A DNA stretch of 64,000 nt from Halosimplex salinum (GTDB lineage Archaea; Halobacteriota; Halobacteria; Halobacteriales; Haloarculaceae): positions 496,001 to 560,000 of the forward strand of contig NZ_QWGG01000003.1 of assembly GCF_003730195.1 (NCBI RefSeq), read 5' to 3'. The notes beneath the pieces were generated by a model. It was not told where the DNA came from, ran no database searches, and worked only from the letters and a program-made list of their open reading frames with translations. Shown here piece after piece: positions 51,677 through 60,700 of this stretch. A program made the translations under genes and the position numbers. The number at the start of each line of letters is the position of its first letter. Position 1 is the stretch's first letter.

Positions 51677-52351
51677 TCAGTCGTTTTCGACCGGCGTCTC
51701 TGTCGGGTCTTCCTCTTCCTCGTCCTCGTCCGAATCCACGGTCATCGGGACCGAGGTCTGTTCGGCCTCGCCGAATCCGGCGCTGAGGACGCGCGTCAGC
51801 GCCTCCTCGACGCGTTCGTTCGTCTCCTCGTAGCGGTCGGGGTTCACCTCGACGACGAACCCGGTGGTGATGTTCGGCGCCGTCGGCAGAAAGAGCACGT
51901 CGCGGCCGTCGTCGGTCGACTTCCCGGTCTTGAACGCGGTCATCCGCATCCCGTCCCACGTCTCGAGTTTGACGGGTTCCTGCAGTTCGTCCGCGCCGGA
52001 GACGACCGTCTCGACGGCCATCTTCGACGCGTTGTAGATGACGCGCAGTCCGGGAAGCTGGTTCATCGTGTTGTCGATGTTCCGTTCGATGAAGTCGCCG
52101 AACGCGGTCCGCATCAGATAGCCCAGCGAGAACACGATGAGGACGAAGATGACGAGCGTCAGCACGACGCGCACCGGGCTCGCGATGTTGACCCCCTCCC
52201 AGATCCAGATGTCGACCTGCCAGGTCTCGGTCGTCAGCGGAACGCTCGCGAGCGCCAGATACAGCCGCAGGATGATGTACGCCGTCACGAGCAACGGCAG
52301 CAGAATGATGAGCCCGCTGGCGAAGTCACGTTTCCAGGATGCCGAGGTCAT
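51677..52351 (-). CDS. DUF502 family membrane protein
   Basis: 224 aa from MTSASWKRDFASGLIILLP; the frame extends upstream by 19 residues without support. Two membrane helices (about 11-33 and 52-80) precede the conserved soluble part (RNIDNTMNQLPGLRVIYNASKMAVETV, FLPTAPNITTGFVVEV). The tail is highly acidic (DEDEEEEDPTETP). Function of DUF502 is unknown. Confidence 0.87.
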   Translation of the reverse strand: MTSASWKRDFASGLIILLPLLVTAYIILRLYLALASVPLTTETWQVDIWIWEGVNIASPVRVVLTLVIFVLIVFSLGYLMRTAFGDFIERNIDNTMNQLPGLRVIYNASKMAVETVVSGADELQEPVKLETWDGMRMTAFKTGKSTDDGRDVLFLPTAPNITTGFVVEVNPDRYEETNERVEEALTRVLSAGFGEAEQTSVPMTVDSDEDEEEEDPTETPVEND

Positions 52352-52448
52352 CTGCCCGTATCTGTCGCCCGGAGTGTAATGAGCGCTTTCCTTCCGATCG
52401 CCGAACACGACCCCGACCGACCGGTCACGGTACAGCCCCCCACACCGA

Positions 52449-53282
52449 CTAGCCGCTCACGACCGCCCGGAGCGCGAAGCCCAGGTTCTCCTTGCGTTCG
52501 AGCACCCGTCGGTAGAAGTAGGAGATCCACTTCGTCCCGTAGGGCGCGTACTGCCAGACCTCGCGGTCCGCGGCCAGTTCCGTCTGGGCGTCCTCGCGCA
52601 CGCCCATCAGCATCTGTACCTCGTAGGGCGTCCCGTGTTCCTCGTGGAGATCCTCCGCCAGCGCGATCATCGCCGGGTCGTGACTCCCGACGGCCACGCC
52701 GTCGTCGAACGCCTCGAACATGTACGTCAACAGGTCCCGATACTCCTCGTTCACGCGCGATTTCTCCCGGTAGGCCACGTCCGCGGGCGGGTCGTAGGCC
52801 CCCTTGACCAGCCGGACCTTCCCCGGCAGGTCCGCCAGCCGTTCGAGGTCCGCCCGGGTCCGCCTGAGATTCGCCTGGATACAGACGCCCACGCAGCCCT
52901 GTTCGCGGGCGTGGTGTTCGAAGGCGTCCAGCGTCGCGTCCGTCGTCGTGTGGTCCTCCATGTCGATCCAGACGAACTCCCCGTGTTCGTCCGCCCGCTC
53001 TACGACCCGTGCGAGGTTCTCCCGGAACACGTCCTCGCCCATGTCGAGGCCGAGCTGAGAGGGTTTGACGGAGATGCAGGCCCGCAGGTCCGTCGTCGCG
53101 ATGTCGTCGAGCAGGTCGCAGTACGTCTGTGCGTCCTCGTCGGCCGGTCCGCGCTCGTGGTAGTGCTCGCCCAGCAGGTTGAGGATCACGCCCACCCCGC
53201 GCTCGTTGGTCTCGCGGGCGTGTTCGAGCGCGCCGGGCGCCGTCTCGCCCGCGACGAACTGACTCGCGATCGGCGGGATCAT
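52449..53282 (-). CDS. Proline dehydrogenase
   Basis: 277 aa, the short monofunctional form. FAD-dependent beta-barrel with the family blocks VSVKPSQLG-like ([12 protein letters not shown]), [51 protein letters not shown] and the C-terminal [11 protein letters not shown], then [22 protein letters not shown]. Converts proline to pyrroline-5-carboxylate. It is divergent from carS. Confidence 0.92.
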   Translation of the reverse strand: MIPPIASQFVAGETAPGALEHARETNERGVGVILNLLGEHYHERGPADEDAQTYCDLLDDIATTDLRACISVKPSQLGLDMGEDVFRENLARVVERADEHGEFVWIDMEDHTTTDATLDAFEHHAREQGCVGVCIQANLRRTRADLERLADLPGKVRLVKGAYDPPADVAYREKSRVNEEYRDLLTYMFEAFDDGVAVGSHDPAMIALAEDLHEEHGTPYEVQMLMGVREDAQTELAADREVWQYAPYGTKWISYFYRRVLERKENLGFALRAVVSG

Positions 53283-53412
53283 GTGTGCAAGTATTGCCGC
53301 CAGTGTGAAATGGGTATCGGGGCGCTGGACCGTGTGGGAGCGGACAGCACCGGCGGGGACCCGGACGACGCGAAACACCGCGATTAAGACCCGCGGGGCT
53401 GTCGGCGACGGT

Positions 53413-53958
53413 ATGGACCTGCTCTCGGCCATCGTGACGGCGCTGTGGGCGATGTTGCCCGCGTACGTGCCGAACAACGCGGCGGTACTGGCGGGCGGCG
53501 GCCGACCCATCGACGGCGGACGGACCTGGGGTGGCAGGCGCGTTCTCGGCGACGGGAAGACCTGGCGCGGCACCGCCGCCGGCACCGCCGCCGGCGTCGC
53601 CGTCGCGCTCGCGCTCAACGCCGCCGCACCGACCATCGGAGACCTGCTCGGCGTCGACCCCGTCGTGTTCCCGCTCCCGGCCGCGTTCGGACTGGCCCTC
53701 GGAGCGATGTGCGGCGACATCGGCGCCTCGTTCCTCAAACGCCGGACCGGGCGCGAACGCGGCGCGCCCTTCCCCGGCCTCGACCAGCTGGACTTCGTCG
53801 TCGGCGCGCTCGCGCTGGCGGCCCTGCTCGACTTCGACTGGGTCGTCGCCACGTTCACGCCGACGGTGCTCGCCGTCGTCCTCGTCGTAACGCCGCTCCT
53901 CCACGTCGTCACCAACGGCATCGCCTACGTCATCGGCGCGAAAGACGAGCCCTGGTAG
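53413..53958 (+). CDS. carS: CDP-2,3-bis-(O-geranylgeranyl)-sn-glycerol synthase
   Basis: 181 aa integral membrane enzyme that activates digeranylgeranylglyceryl phosphate with CTP for archaeal lipid synthesis. It starts [26 protein letters not shown]. The conserved loop [10 protein letters not shown]-like ([14 protein letters not shown]), [17 protein letters not shown] and [13 protein letters not shown] are CarS/DUF46 signatures. Four to five helices. Composite element B begins 13 bp after the stop. Confidence 0.95.
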   Translation: MDLLSAIVTALWAMLPAYVPNNAAVLAGGGRPIDGGRTWGGRRVLGDGKTWRGTAAGTAAGVAVALALNAAAPTIGDLLGVDPVVFPLPAAFGLALGAMCGDIGASFLKRRTGRERGAPFPGLDQLDFVVGALALAALLDFDWVVATFTPTVLAVVLVVTPLLHVVTNGIAYVIGAKDEPW

Positions 53959-53971
53959 GAACCATCTCGTT

Positions 53972-54542
53972 ACCATCTTTTTCCCGCTCGGGTGTCCTCG
54001 GCGCGCTTCGCGCGCCTGCGGGCACCCTCGCGGCAAAAACATGGGTGAAAAAGGCCGGACGCTTCACTCACTTCGTTCGCTCGCGTCCGGTGAATCGCGC
54101 TCACTTCGTTCGCGCGAATGCTTAGTACAGCACAGATCCTGAACAGGCCGCAGTGGCGCGCGCTGTCGCGCCGTTTATGGCGCGACAGTACCGTGCAAGG
54201 GATGACTGAGCGAACGGAGTGAACGAAGGAATCGGCTGGGGAGGCGTGAGGCTGTTTTGCAGTGCTGTCCTGGCGGACTGAAAGGGCGAGGCGCGCTCGC
54301 GCCGTAGGGGAGTCGCTGTGCGACCCCTATCTGAGCGAGCGCCAGCGAGCGAAGATATGTCGCACAGCGGCCGCGAGCGCACCGAGGGCTTTCACCGGTC
54401 AGCGTCACCTGCGGTCGATTCAACTCGTAGCGAGCGGGTCGAGGGCTTTCTCCGCGCGTTATCATTTACGGTCGAACTAACACCTAGCGAGCGTGCCGAG
54501 CGCTTTCGTCGCTTGCTGTCGACCACGGTCGCGTTCGTTCGA
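53972..54542 (+). repeat. Composite dispersed element, copy B
   Basis: Plus-strand order: box 2 (53972-53985), imperfect long hairpin (about 53984-54033) with GCGCGC-TTC-GCGCGC-like centre, box 1 (54031-54055, exact reverse complement of copy A), hairpin with arms CCGGACGC/GCGTCCGG (54055-54062/54083-54090), the CGCGCGAATGCTTAGTACAGC block (to 54131), about 240 bp absent from copy A, then three 57-bp units. A short frame ATGGGTGAAAAAGGC opens inside box 1 in both copies (MGEKGR). Confidence 0.8.
54372..54542 (+). repeat. Three 57-bp tandem units reading as a 19-residue peptide repeat
   Basis: Units at 54372-54428, 54429-54485 and 54486-54542, exact 57-bp period. In one frame (open 54318-54563) they read RERTEGFHRSASPAVDSTR, SERVEGFLRALSFTVELTP and SERAERFRRLLSTTVAFVR. 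Copy A encodes SERAEGFQRLLTTAVTPAR, 12 of 19 identical to unit 3 without gaps. Confidence 0.75.
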
Positions 54543-54655
54543 GTTCACTCCACGACTCGATAGCCGGAATCAGTGACAACACGTACACGCGAACCCGACA
54601 CCGCTCGAAGGCGGAAGTGGTGAGCTTTTCACGTCGGCGCGTCCACTGAGAGACA

Positions 54656-55870
54656 ATGAGTACGACGCTTCGGCTGGGGACGCGCGGGTCGGCGCTCGCG
54701 ATGCGGCAGGCCGCCACGATCAAGGACCGACTGGAGAACCGCCGCTTCGACGTGGAACTCGTCGAAGTGGAGACCACTGGCGACCAGATCACCGACGAGG
54801 CCATCCACGAACTCGGCAAGACCGGCGCGTTCGTCCGCGCGCTGGACGAGGAGGTTCTCGACGGCGACTGCGACGCCGCCGTCCACTCGATGAAGGACAT
54901 GCCCACGGACCTGCCGGAAGACATGGTCGTCGCGGGCGTCCCCGAACGCGCCGCGCCGCGCGACGTGCTTGTCAGCCGGAACGGAACCTCGCTGGCGGGG
55001 CTCCCCGAGGGCGCCACTGTGGGTACGTCCAGCCTCCGCCGCCGCGCCCAGTTGCTCGCCGAGCGTCCCGATCTCGACGTCCGGCCGCTCCGCGGGAACG
55101 TCGACACGCGCGTCGGGAAACTGCTCGCGCCGCCGCTCCTGCGCGAACACGAGCGGCGCGTCGAGGCCGAAGCCGACGAGGAGGTCGAGGAGTTCGCCGA
55201 GTACAACGTCCCGGACGATGCGGAGGACGACGAAGACGAGGACGAGGACGACGACTCCGAGTACGACCGCACGGTCGAGGAGTGGTTCGAGGACCTCTCC
55301 GAACTCGAGCGGCGCGCGCTGGAGCAGGACCCGGACGTCGACTACGACGCCATCGTCCTCGCGGAGGCGGGGCTCGAACGGGCAGGCCTGCTCCATCACG
55401 TCGAACACCGCCAGCTCAATCCCGACACGTTCGTCCCGGCGCCCAGCCAGGGGACGCTCGCCGTCACCGCCCGCGACGGCGAACTCGCCGAGGAACTCCG
55501 GTCGGTGCTCGACCACGCCCCGACGCGCGTCGAGGCGACCGTCGAGCGCACGGTGCTGGGGGAGCTCGGCGGCGGCTGTGTCGCGCCCATCGGCATCTAC
55601 GCGGTCCTGCAGGGCTCGGTCGTCCGCACCCTGGTCCGCGTCCTCGACCGCGACGGCGACGAGCAGATCCGCGAGACGCGCGAGCTCCCGGTTGACCAGC
55701 ACCCGCGGGCCGCCCGCGAGTTCGCCGCCGACCTGGCCGACGCCGGCGCGGCCGAGTTGATCGAACAGGCCCGCCGACGGAGCGACGAGGCGTCCGGGAC
55801 CGGCGGCGCATCGCCCGAGAGCCCGGAGCCGACCGAGGACGGTGACCGCGACGAGGAGGGCGGCGAGTGA
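54656..55870 (+). CDS. hemC: Hydroxymethylbilane synthase
   Basis: 404 aa, larger than the usual 310. It makes the linear tetrapyrrole from porphobilinogen. Seen: LRLGTRGSALAMRQA, VHSMKDMPTDLP, TVGTSSLRRRAQL, RPLRGNVDTRVGKL and the dipyrromethane-cofactor cysteine C308 in GELGGGCVAPIG. Between RVGKL and DYDAIVLAEAGL lies an acidic insertion of about 75 residues (156-230; EDDEDEDEDDDSEYD), and the tail is also acidic. First gene of hemC-cobA-hemD; 4-bp overlap with the next. Confidence 0.95.
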   Translation: MSTTLRLGTRGSALAMRQAATIKDRLENRRFDVELVEVETTGDQITDEAIHELGKTGAFVRALDEEVLDGDCDAAVHSMKDMPTDLPEDMVVAGVPERAAPRDVLVSRNGTSLAGLPEGATVGTSSLRRRAQLLAERPDLDVRPLRGNVDTRVGKLLAPPLLREHERRVEAEADEEVEEFAEYNVPDDAEDDEDEDEDDDSEYDRTVEEWFEDLSELERRALEQDPDVDYDAIVLAEAGLERAGLLHHVEHRQLNPDTFVPAPSQGTLAVTARDGELAEELRSVLDHAPTRVEATVERTVLGELGGGCVAPIGIYAVLQGSVVRTLVRVLDRDGDEQIRETRELPVDQHPRAAREFAADLADAGAAELIEQARRRSDEASGTGGASPESPEPTEDGDRDEEGGE

Positions 55871-56658
55871 CCGGGACCGTCTACCTCGTCGGCTCCGGCC
55901 CCGGCGACCCGGATCTGTTGACCGTCAAGGCCCGCCGACTCCTCGACGAGGCCGATGTGGTGCTCCACGACAAGCTCCCGGGCCCGGAGATACTCGGACT
56001 GATCCCCGAGGAGAAACGCGAGGACGTGGGCAAACGCGCCGGCGGCGACCGCACGCCCCAGTCCGTCACGAACGAACGCCTCGTTGAACTTGCCCACGAG
56101 GGCAAGACCGTGGTCCGACTGAAGGGCGGCGACCCGTTCGTCTTCGGTCGCGGCGGCGAGGAGGCCGCCTACCTCGCCGCACACGAGGTCCCCTTCGAGG
56201 TCGTTCCCGGCGTCACGTCGGCCATCGCCGGCCCGGCCGTCGCAGGTATCCCCGTCACCCACCGCGACCACGCCTCCTCCGTCTCGTTCGTCACCGGGCA
56301 CGAGGACCCCACCAAAGACGAATCGGCCATCGACTGGGAGGCGCTGGCGGCCACCGGGGGGACTATCGTCGTCCTGATGGGCGTCGGCAAACTCCCGGAC
56401 TACACCGCCGCGCTCCGCGAGGCCGGGATGGACACCGACACCCCCGTCGCGCTCGTCGAGCGAGCGACCTGGCCGGACCAGCGAGTCGCGACCGGGACGC
56501 TCGACACCATCGTCGAGGCCCGCGACGAGGCCGGCATCGAACCGCCCGCGATCACCGTGATCGGCGACGTCGCCGGCGAACGCGACGAGCTCGCCGAGTT
56601 CCTCCGCGGGTACGGGAGCGACGAGGCCGAAAATTCGGAGGCGGTGAGCGGCGAATGA
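55867..56658 (+). CDS. cobA: Uroporphyrinogen-III C-methyltransferase (SUMT)
   Basis: 263 aa from a GTG overlapping the hemC stop (GTGA). [34 protein letters not shown] and [23 protein letters not shown] are SUMT signatures. It methylates uroporphyrinogen III twice to precorrin-2, which leads to siroheme, cobalamin and, in archaea, heme through the siroheme-dependent route. Confidence 0.94.
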   Translation: MTGTVYLVGSGPGDPDLLTVKARRLLDEADVVLHDKLPGPEILGLIPEEKREDVGKRAGGDRTPQSVTNERLVELAHEGKTVVRLKGGDPFVFGRGGEEAAYLAAHEVPFEVVPGVTSAIAGPAVAGIPVTHRDHASSVSFVTGHEDPTKDESAIDWEALAATGGTIVVLMGVGKLPDYTAALREAGMDTDTPVALVERATWPDQRVATGTLDTIVEARDEAGIEPPAITVIGDVAGERDELAEFLRGYGSDEAENSEAVSGE

Positions 56659-57428
56659 GCGCCGCGGACCGCCCGCGCATCGCCGTCTTCCGTCCGCCGG
56701 ACGACCGGCTCTCTGACGCCGTGGACCTGCTCGAATCGCTCGGCGCGGAGGCGGTCGCGGACCCGATGCTGACCGTCGACCCGACCGGCGCGGTTCCCAG
56801 AAACGACGCCGACTACGTCGTCTTCACCAGCAAGACCGGCGTCGAACTCGTCGCCGGCGAGCGCGCGGACGACGGCGGCCCCGCCGAGCGGTGGGAGCCC
56901 GGCGACGCGACCGTCTGCGCCATCGGCGAGTCGACGGCCGACGCGCTCCGAGCGCACGACTACCGCGTCGACCGCGTCCCCACGGAGTTCTCCTCGTCGG
57001 GGCTGGTCGCCGAACTCGAAGCCGAGGTCGACGGCGCGCGCGTCGAGGTCGCCCGGAGCGACCACGGCTCGGCGGTCCTGCTGACGGGGCTGGAGGACGC
57101 CGGCGCGTACGTCCACGAGACGGTGCTCTACCGGCTCGACCGCCCGAACGACGCCGGTGAGTCCGCCGAACTGGCCGCCGAGGGGCGACTCGACGGCGCC
57201 CTGTTCACCTCCTCGCTGACGGTCCGGCACTTCCTCGCCGCGGCCGAGGAGCGAGGCGTTCGCGCGGACGCGGTCGCGGGACTCGAAGACGCCGTCGTCG
57301 GCGTCATCGGCGACCCGACCGCCGGGACCGCGAGCGACGCCGGCGTCGCGGTCGACGTGATCCCCGAAGCCGCGGACTTCGACGCGCTGGCCGAGGCCGT
57401 CGTCGACGCCGCGACCGACGAGGAGTAA
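56655..57428 (+). CDS. hemD: Uroporphyrinogen-III synthase
   Basis: 257 aa. Low sequence conservation is normal for this family. Support comes from FTSKTGVELV, VCAIGESTADALRAHDYRV, LVAELEAEVDGARVEVARSDHGS, LFTSSLTVRHFLAAAE and VIGDPTAGTASDAGV, which sit at the expected places of the two-domain fold. It overlaps cobA by 4 bp (ATGA). Cyclises hydroxymethylbilane with D-ring inversion. Confidence 0.92.
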   Translation: MSAADRPRIAVFRPPDDRLSDAVDLLESLGAEAVADPMLTVDPTGAVPRNDADYVVFTSKTGVELVAGERADDGGPAERWEPGDATVCAIGESTADALRAHDYRVDRVPTEFSSSGLVAELEAEVDGARVEVARSDHGSAVLLTGLEDAGAYVHETVLYRLDRPNDAGESAELAAEGRLDGALFTSSLTVRHFLAAAEERGVRADAVAGLEDAVVGVIGDPTAGTASDAGVAVDVIPEAADFDALAEAVVDAATDEE

Positions 57429-57538
57429 GTCGGGAGCGTCTCGGGACCGGTACGTATCGCTCTGTACTCTCCAGAGGGATGGGGAACGGACGGAGCGGAA
57501 CGGACAGATACGGACCGCTCCCCGCCGGTACGGGCCGG

Positions 57539-57579
57539 AAATATAAACCCCCATACACGTTCTGGGTGGGTGTTCCACC
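57539..57579 (+). promoter_or_regulatory. Promoter and leader hairpin of the ABC transporter operon
   Basis: TATA-like AATATAAA at 57539-57546, then GGTGG-GTGTT-CCACC (57565-57579) just before the ATG at 57582. The dyad lies around the expected transcript start and could be an operator. Confidence 0.5.
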
Positions 57580-57581
57580 GT

Positions 57582-58721
57582 ATGACGCAGACACGGCGAC
57601 GGTTCCTCACGGGGACGGGTATCGCACTGGCCAGCGGGCTCGCGGGCTGTTCCGGCGCGCTGGGCAGCGGCGACGGAGAGACTGCGACCCCCGACGGCGA
57701 CGCCTACGAGGTGGGCCACGGCGACTACCGGACGACGGTGAGCGCGTCGGCGTTCCCCGAGAAACTCTACGTCTACGCGGTCCAGTCGGGCTGGTCGAAC
57801 TGGCCGGCGCTGATGGACGGCTTCGAGGAGCGGTACGGCGTCGCGCTCAACGACGACGACCGCTCCTCGGGCGAGGCGCTGACGCACATGCGTTCGCACG
57901 CCCAGAACCCCGACCACTCGGCGTACAACGGCGGGTACACCTACGGCATCGTCGCGAAGAACGACGACTTCCTCACCGGGTACAAGCCGAAGAACTGGGA
58001 CAGAGTGCCCGAGAAGCTCAAGACCGACGACGGGGAGATGACCGCGACCCGGCGGATGACCACCGCTGTCACCTACCGGCAGGACATCTACGAGGAACGC
58101 GGCCTCGACGAACCCGAGACGTGGGAGGACCTGTTGCACCCGGACGTCACGCAGGACCTCGCGCTCCAGACGCCGACCGCGGCCGTGGGGCTCGCGACGG
58201 CGCTCTCGATCAACAACGCACGCGGCGGCTCGCTCGACGACGTGCAACCGGTGATCGACTACTACGAGCAGATACAGGAGGGCGGCGCCGAGTTCACCGA
58301 CAACTTCCTCGCGCAGTTCAGCAAGGGCGAGTACGCGACGTTCGTCCGCTACGACTACTCCGGGCTGAACCTCAAGTACAACAACGAGGACGTCGCCGAG
58401 GAGGACGTCGGCGTCGCGCTCCTGCGGGGCGAGAACGGGAACGCGGGCGCGTTCAACCAGCCCTACGGCTACGGGATGATCGACGGCGCCCCCAACCCCG
58501 AGGCGTGCAAGCTGTTCATGGACTACGTGCTCTCGAAGGAGGGCCAGCGCAAGTTCCTCGACGCCTACGTCCGACCGATCCGCGCGCCGGAACTGGAGAT
58601 GCCCGACGAGTTCCCCGACCAGTCGACCTACGACGAGACGGAGTTCCAGGTCGACTACGGCGAGATGGTCGAGAAGCAGGAGGGCGTCATCGACGAGATA
58701 GAGCGGTCCGCCGGCCTGTAG
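57582..58721 (+). CDS. ABC transporter substrate-binding lipoprotein (COG1840 type)
   Basis: 379 aa from MTQTRRRFLTGTGIALASG with Tat signal and lipobox LAGC (C23). The mature protein is a type II periplasmic-binding fold: LYVYAVQSGWSNWPALMDGFEERYGV, TWEDLLHPDVTQDLALQTP and FMDYVLSKEGQRKFLDAYVRP. Similar proteins bind Fe3+, thiamine, spermidine or 2-aminoethylphosphonate; substrate here is undecided. Heads a four-gene importer operon. Confidence 0.88.
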   Translation: MTQTRRRFLTGTGIALASGLAGCSGALGSGDGETATPDGDAYEVGHGDYRTTVSASAFPEKLYVYAVQSGWSNWPALMDGFEERYGVALNDDDRSSGEALTHMRSHAQNPDHSAYNGGYTYGIVAKNDDFLTGYKPKNWDRVPEKLKTDDGEMTATRRMTTAVTYRQDIYEERGLDEPETWEDLLHPDVTQDLALQTPTAAVGLATALSINNARGGSLDDVQPVIDYYEQIQEGGAEFTDNFLAQFSKGEYATFVRYDYSGLNLKYNNEDVAEEDVGVALLRGENGNAGAFNQPYGYGMIDGAPNPEACKLFMDYVLSKEGQRKFLDAYVRPIRAPELEMPDEFPDQSTYDETEFQVDYGEMVEKQEGVIDEIERSAGL

Positions 58722-58725
58722 CGCC

Positions 58726-59712
58726 ATGTCGACCGACGAAGCGGCCGGCGGAACCGGCGGGACCGACGGACGGCGAGCGGACGCGCTCGCGGCGGTCAGC
58801 GCCGCGTTCCACGCCGGGGCCGCCCGGCTTCCCGACCCGCTCGGGCGCGTACTCCAACCGCACACCGAGCGCGACCGGGAACGTCGGCGGGTCATCGCGC
58901 TGTGTGCGCCCTTCTGCCTGCTCGCGACGGTCGCCGGCGTCTACCCGTTGAGCGAGATGCTCCGAATCAGCGTCTCCGAGGCGAAGTACGTCTCCGAGGG
59001 GTTCTCGCTGTCGGCGTACGAGCGGCTCCTCGCCGACCCGCACCTCCGGGCGTCGGCGGTCAACACGCTCTGGTTCTCGCTGGCGACGACCATCGTCAGC
59101 CTCGGCGTCGCGACGGCGACCGCCCACGCGCTGGAGAAGTACGACCTCCCGTTCCGCGGCGCGCTGTTGACCCTCCTCTCGTTCCCGATCAGCCTCCCCG
59201 GCATCGTCGCGGCGTTCATGATCATCGTGTTGCTGGGCAACACCGGACTGGTGACGAACCTCGTCGCGTGGTTCACCGGCCGGAGCAGCGTCGATCTGGC
59301 CGTCGCGACGAGCGTCGGCGGCCTGTTCGTCGCGTACTGCTACTCGATGATCCCGCGGGCGTTCCTGCTCCTGCGCGGGAGCTACGCGGAGGTCAACGAA
59401 CGGACCGAGGAGGCCGCCCGGTCGCTGGGCGCCTCGCCGGCCCGGACGTTCTACCACGTGACGCTGCCGCAGATCAAGCCGGGGGTCATCGGCGCGTTCA
59501 TCCTCACGTTCCGCACGGCGCTGGCTATCTTCGGGACCGTCCTGATCCTGCAGACCCTGCGCGTGTGGACCTACGAGATCGACTACGCGCTCTCCTCCGG
59601 GAGCGGGTTCGACATCCAGCTGGCGGCCGCGATGGCGACCGTCTGGTTCGCGTTCGTCCTCGGGTTCACGGCGCTGGGCCTGCGCTACACCAGCGCGGAG
59701 GTGGGACTGTGA
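58726..59712 (+). CDS. ABC transporter permease (first subunit)
   Basis: 328 aa with about six membrane helices and the EAA loop VNERTEEAARSLGASPARTFYHVTLPQIKPG that contacts the ATPase. It begins 4 bp after the binding-protein stop. The N-terminal 60 residues are soluble and may be disordered. The permease functions are split between two proteins as in PotB/PotC or ThiP-like systems with separate halves. Confidence 0.9.
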   Translation: MSTDEAAGGTGGTDGRRADALAAVSAAFHAGAARLPDPLGRVLQPHTERDRERRRVIALCAPFCLLATVAGVYPLSEMLRISVSEAKYVSEGFSLSAYERLLADPHLRASAVNTLWFSLATTIVSLGVATATAHALEKYDLPFRGALLTLLSFPISLPGIVAAFMIIVLLGNTGLVTNLVAWFTGRSSVDLAVATSVGGLFVAYCYSMIPRAFLLLRGSYAEVNERTEEAARSLGASPARTFYHVTLPQIKPGVIGAFILTFRTALAIFGTVLILQTLRVWTYEIDYALSSGSGFDIQLAAAMATVWFAFVLGFTALGLRYTSAEVGL

Positions 59713-60698
59713 GTGACGCCGACTCAGGCCCCGTTCGAGGCGGGGGCACGGACGATCAGACCGACGACCGTCCGCGCCCGGACGGCGGTCTCACCGTGGA
59801 AGACCGGCAGATCCGCGAACGGTCGTGGAAACGGTCGCCGTCGGCGGTGCTCGGTCGACCGCTGGTACTGACCGTGTTCGCGCTCACCTTCCTCTTCCTC
59901 GTCTTCCCCGTCGTGGCGACGTTCGTCGCCTCGTTCGCCCGCGAGTGGACGGGCGTGCTCCCGTCGGGATTCGTGACGCTGACCCACTGGGAGCAGGTGC
60001 TCGGGTTCGGCGGGTACGAGGACGCCGCCGACTACTCGCTGAAACTCGGCGCCGTCCTGCGGACGCTGACCGAGAACCCGCTCGCCGCGCCCAGTCAGAG
60101 CCCGCTGTTCCGGAGCATGTGGCTCGCGCTCGGCGGTGTGCTCGTCAACCTCGTCGTCGGCGTGCCCATCGCCTACGCCGTCGCCCGCTACGAGTTCCCC
60201 GGGCGGGACCTGCTCAACGCCTTCGCCGTCCTGCCGCTGGCGCCGGGGATCGTCCTCGGCGTCGCCTTCCTCCGGGCGTACCCGGAGCTCTCGGGGACGG
60301 ACTTCGGACTGATCGTCGGCTACTCGCTACTGAAGGCGCCGTTCATGGTGATGGCCGTCCAGTCGAGCTTCGAGTCGATGCCGCTGCGCCAGCTAGAGGA
60401 GAGCGCCCGCTCGCTCGGCGCGTCGTGGCCGCGGACCTTCCTGTCGGTGATCGTCCCGAACGCGAAACGGGGGATCGTCTCCGGGGCTATCATCTGCTGG
60501 GCGCTCGCCGCCGCGGAGTTCAACTTCTCCTACGTCGTCTTCTCGCGGGGCGCGCGCCCGCTCGCGCTCTTCCTCAAGGCCAACATCTCGAACAGCTCAT
60601 TCCTGACGACCGCCGCCGCGGTCTCGGTGTTCTTCCTGCTCGTCGCGGCCGTCACCGCGGCGCTCCAGCTCCTCGGAAATCGAGGGTTCTCAACGTAA
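59709..60698 (+). CDS. ABC transporter permease (second subunit)
   Basis: 329 aa from a GTG overlapping the previous stop by 4 bp (GTGA). A 50-residue acidic head is followed by six helices and the EAA loop LEESARSLGASWPRTFLSVIVPNAKRG. A second external insertion (about 95-140) separates helices 1 and 2. The frame is open far upstream as a shadow of the first permease. Confidence 0.9.
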   Translation: MSDADSGPVRGGGTDDQTDDRPRPDGGLTVEDRQIRERSWKRSPSAVLGRPLVLTVFALTFLFLVFPVVATFVASFAREWTGVLPSGFVTLTHWEQVLGFGGYEDAADYSLKLGAVLRTLTENPLAAPSQSPLFRSMWLALGGVLVNLVVGVPIAYAVARYEFPGRDLLNAFAVLPLAPGIVLGVAFLRAYPELSGTDFGLIVGYSLLKAPFMVMAVQSSFESMPLRQLEESARSLGASWPRTFLSVIVPNAKRGIVSGAIICWALAAAEFNFSYVVFSRGARPLALFLKANISNSSFLTTAAAVSVFFLLVAAVTAALQLLGNRGFST

Positions 60699-60700
60699 CC

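Larger units (their letters stand above)
53959..54655. other. 697-bp gap filled by composite element copy B and other repeats
   Basis: No credible conventional gene. It holds element B (53972-54542), a perfect 10-bp hairpin CTGTCGCGCC-GTTTAT-GGCGCGACAG (54163-54188), a hairpin around 54307-54331 and three 57-bp units. The hemC promoter region (about 54600-54655) follows. Confidence 0.8.

Noticed and set aside
54041-54142. Short MGEKGR-starting frame within box 1 of element B
   Set aside because: Only the first six residues agree between copies A and B, and these come from the conserved DNA box; the rest diverges, so a real peptide is not supported.
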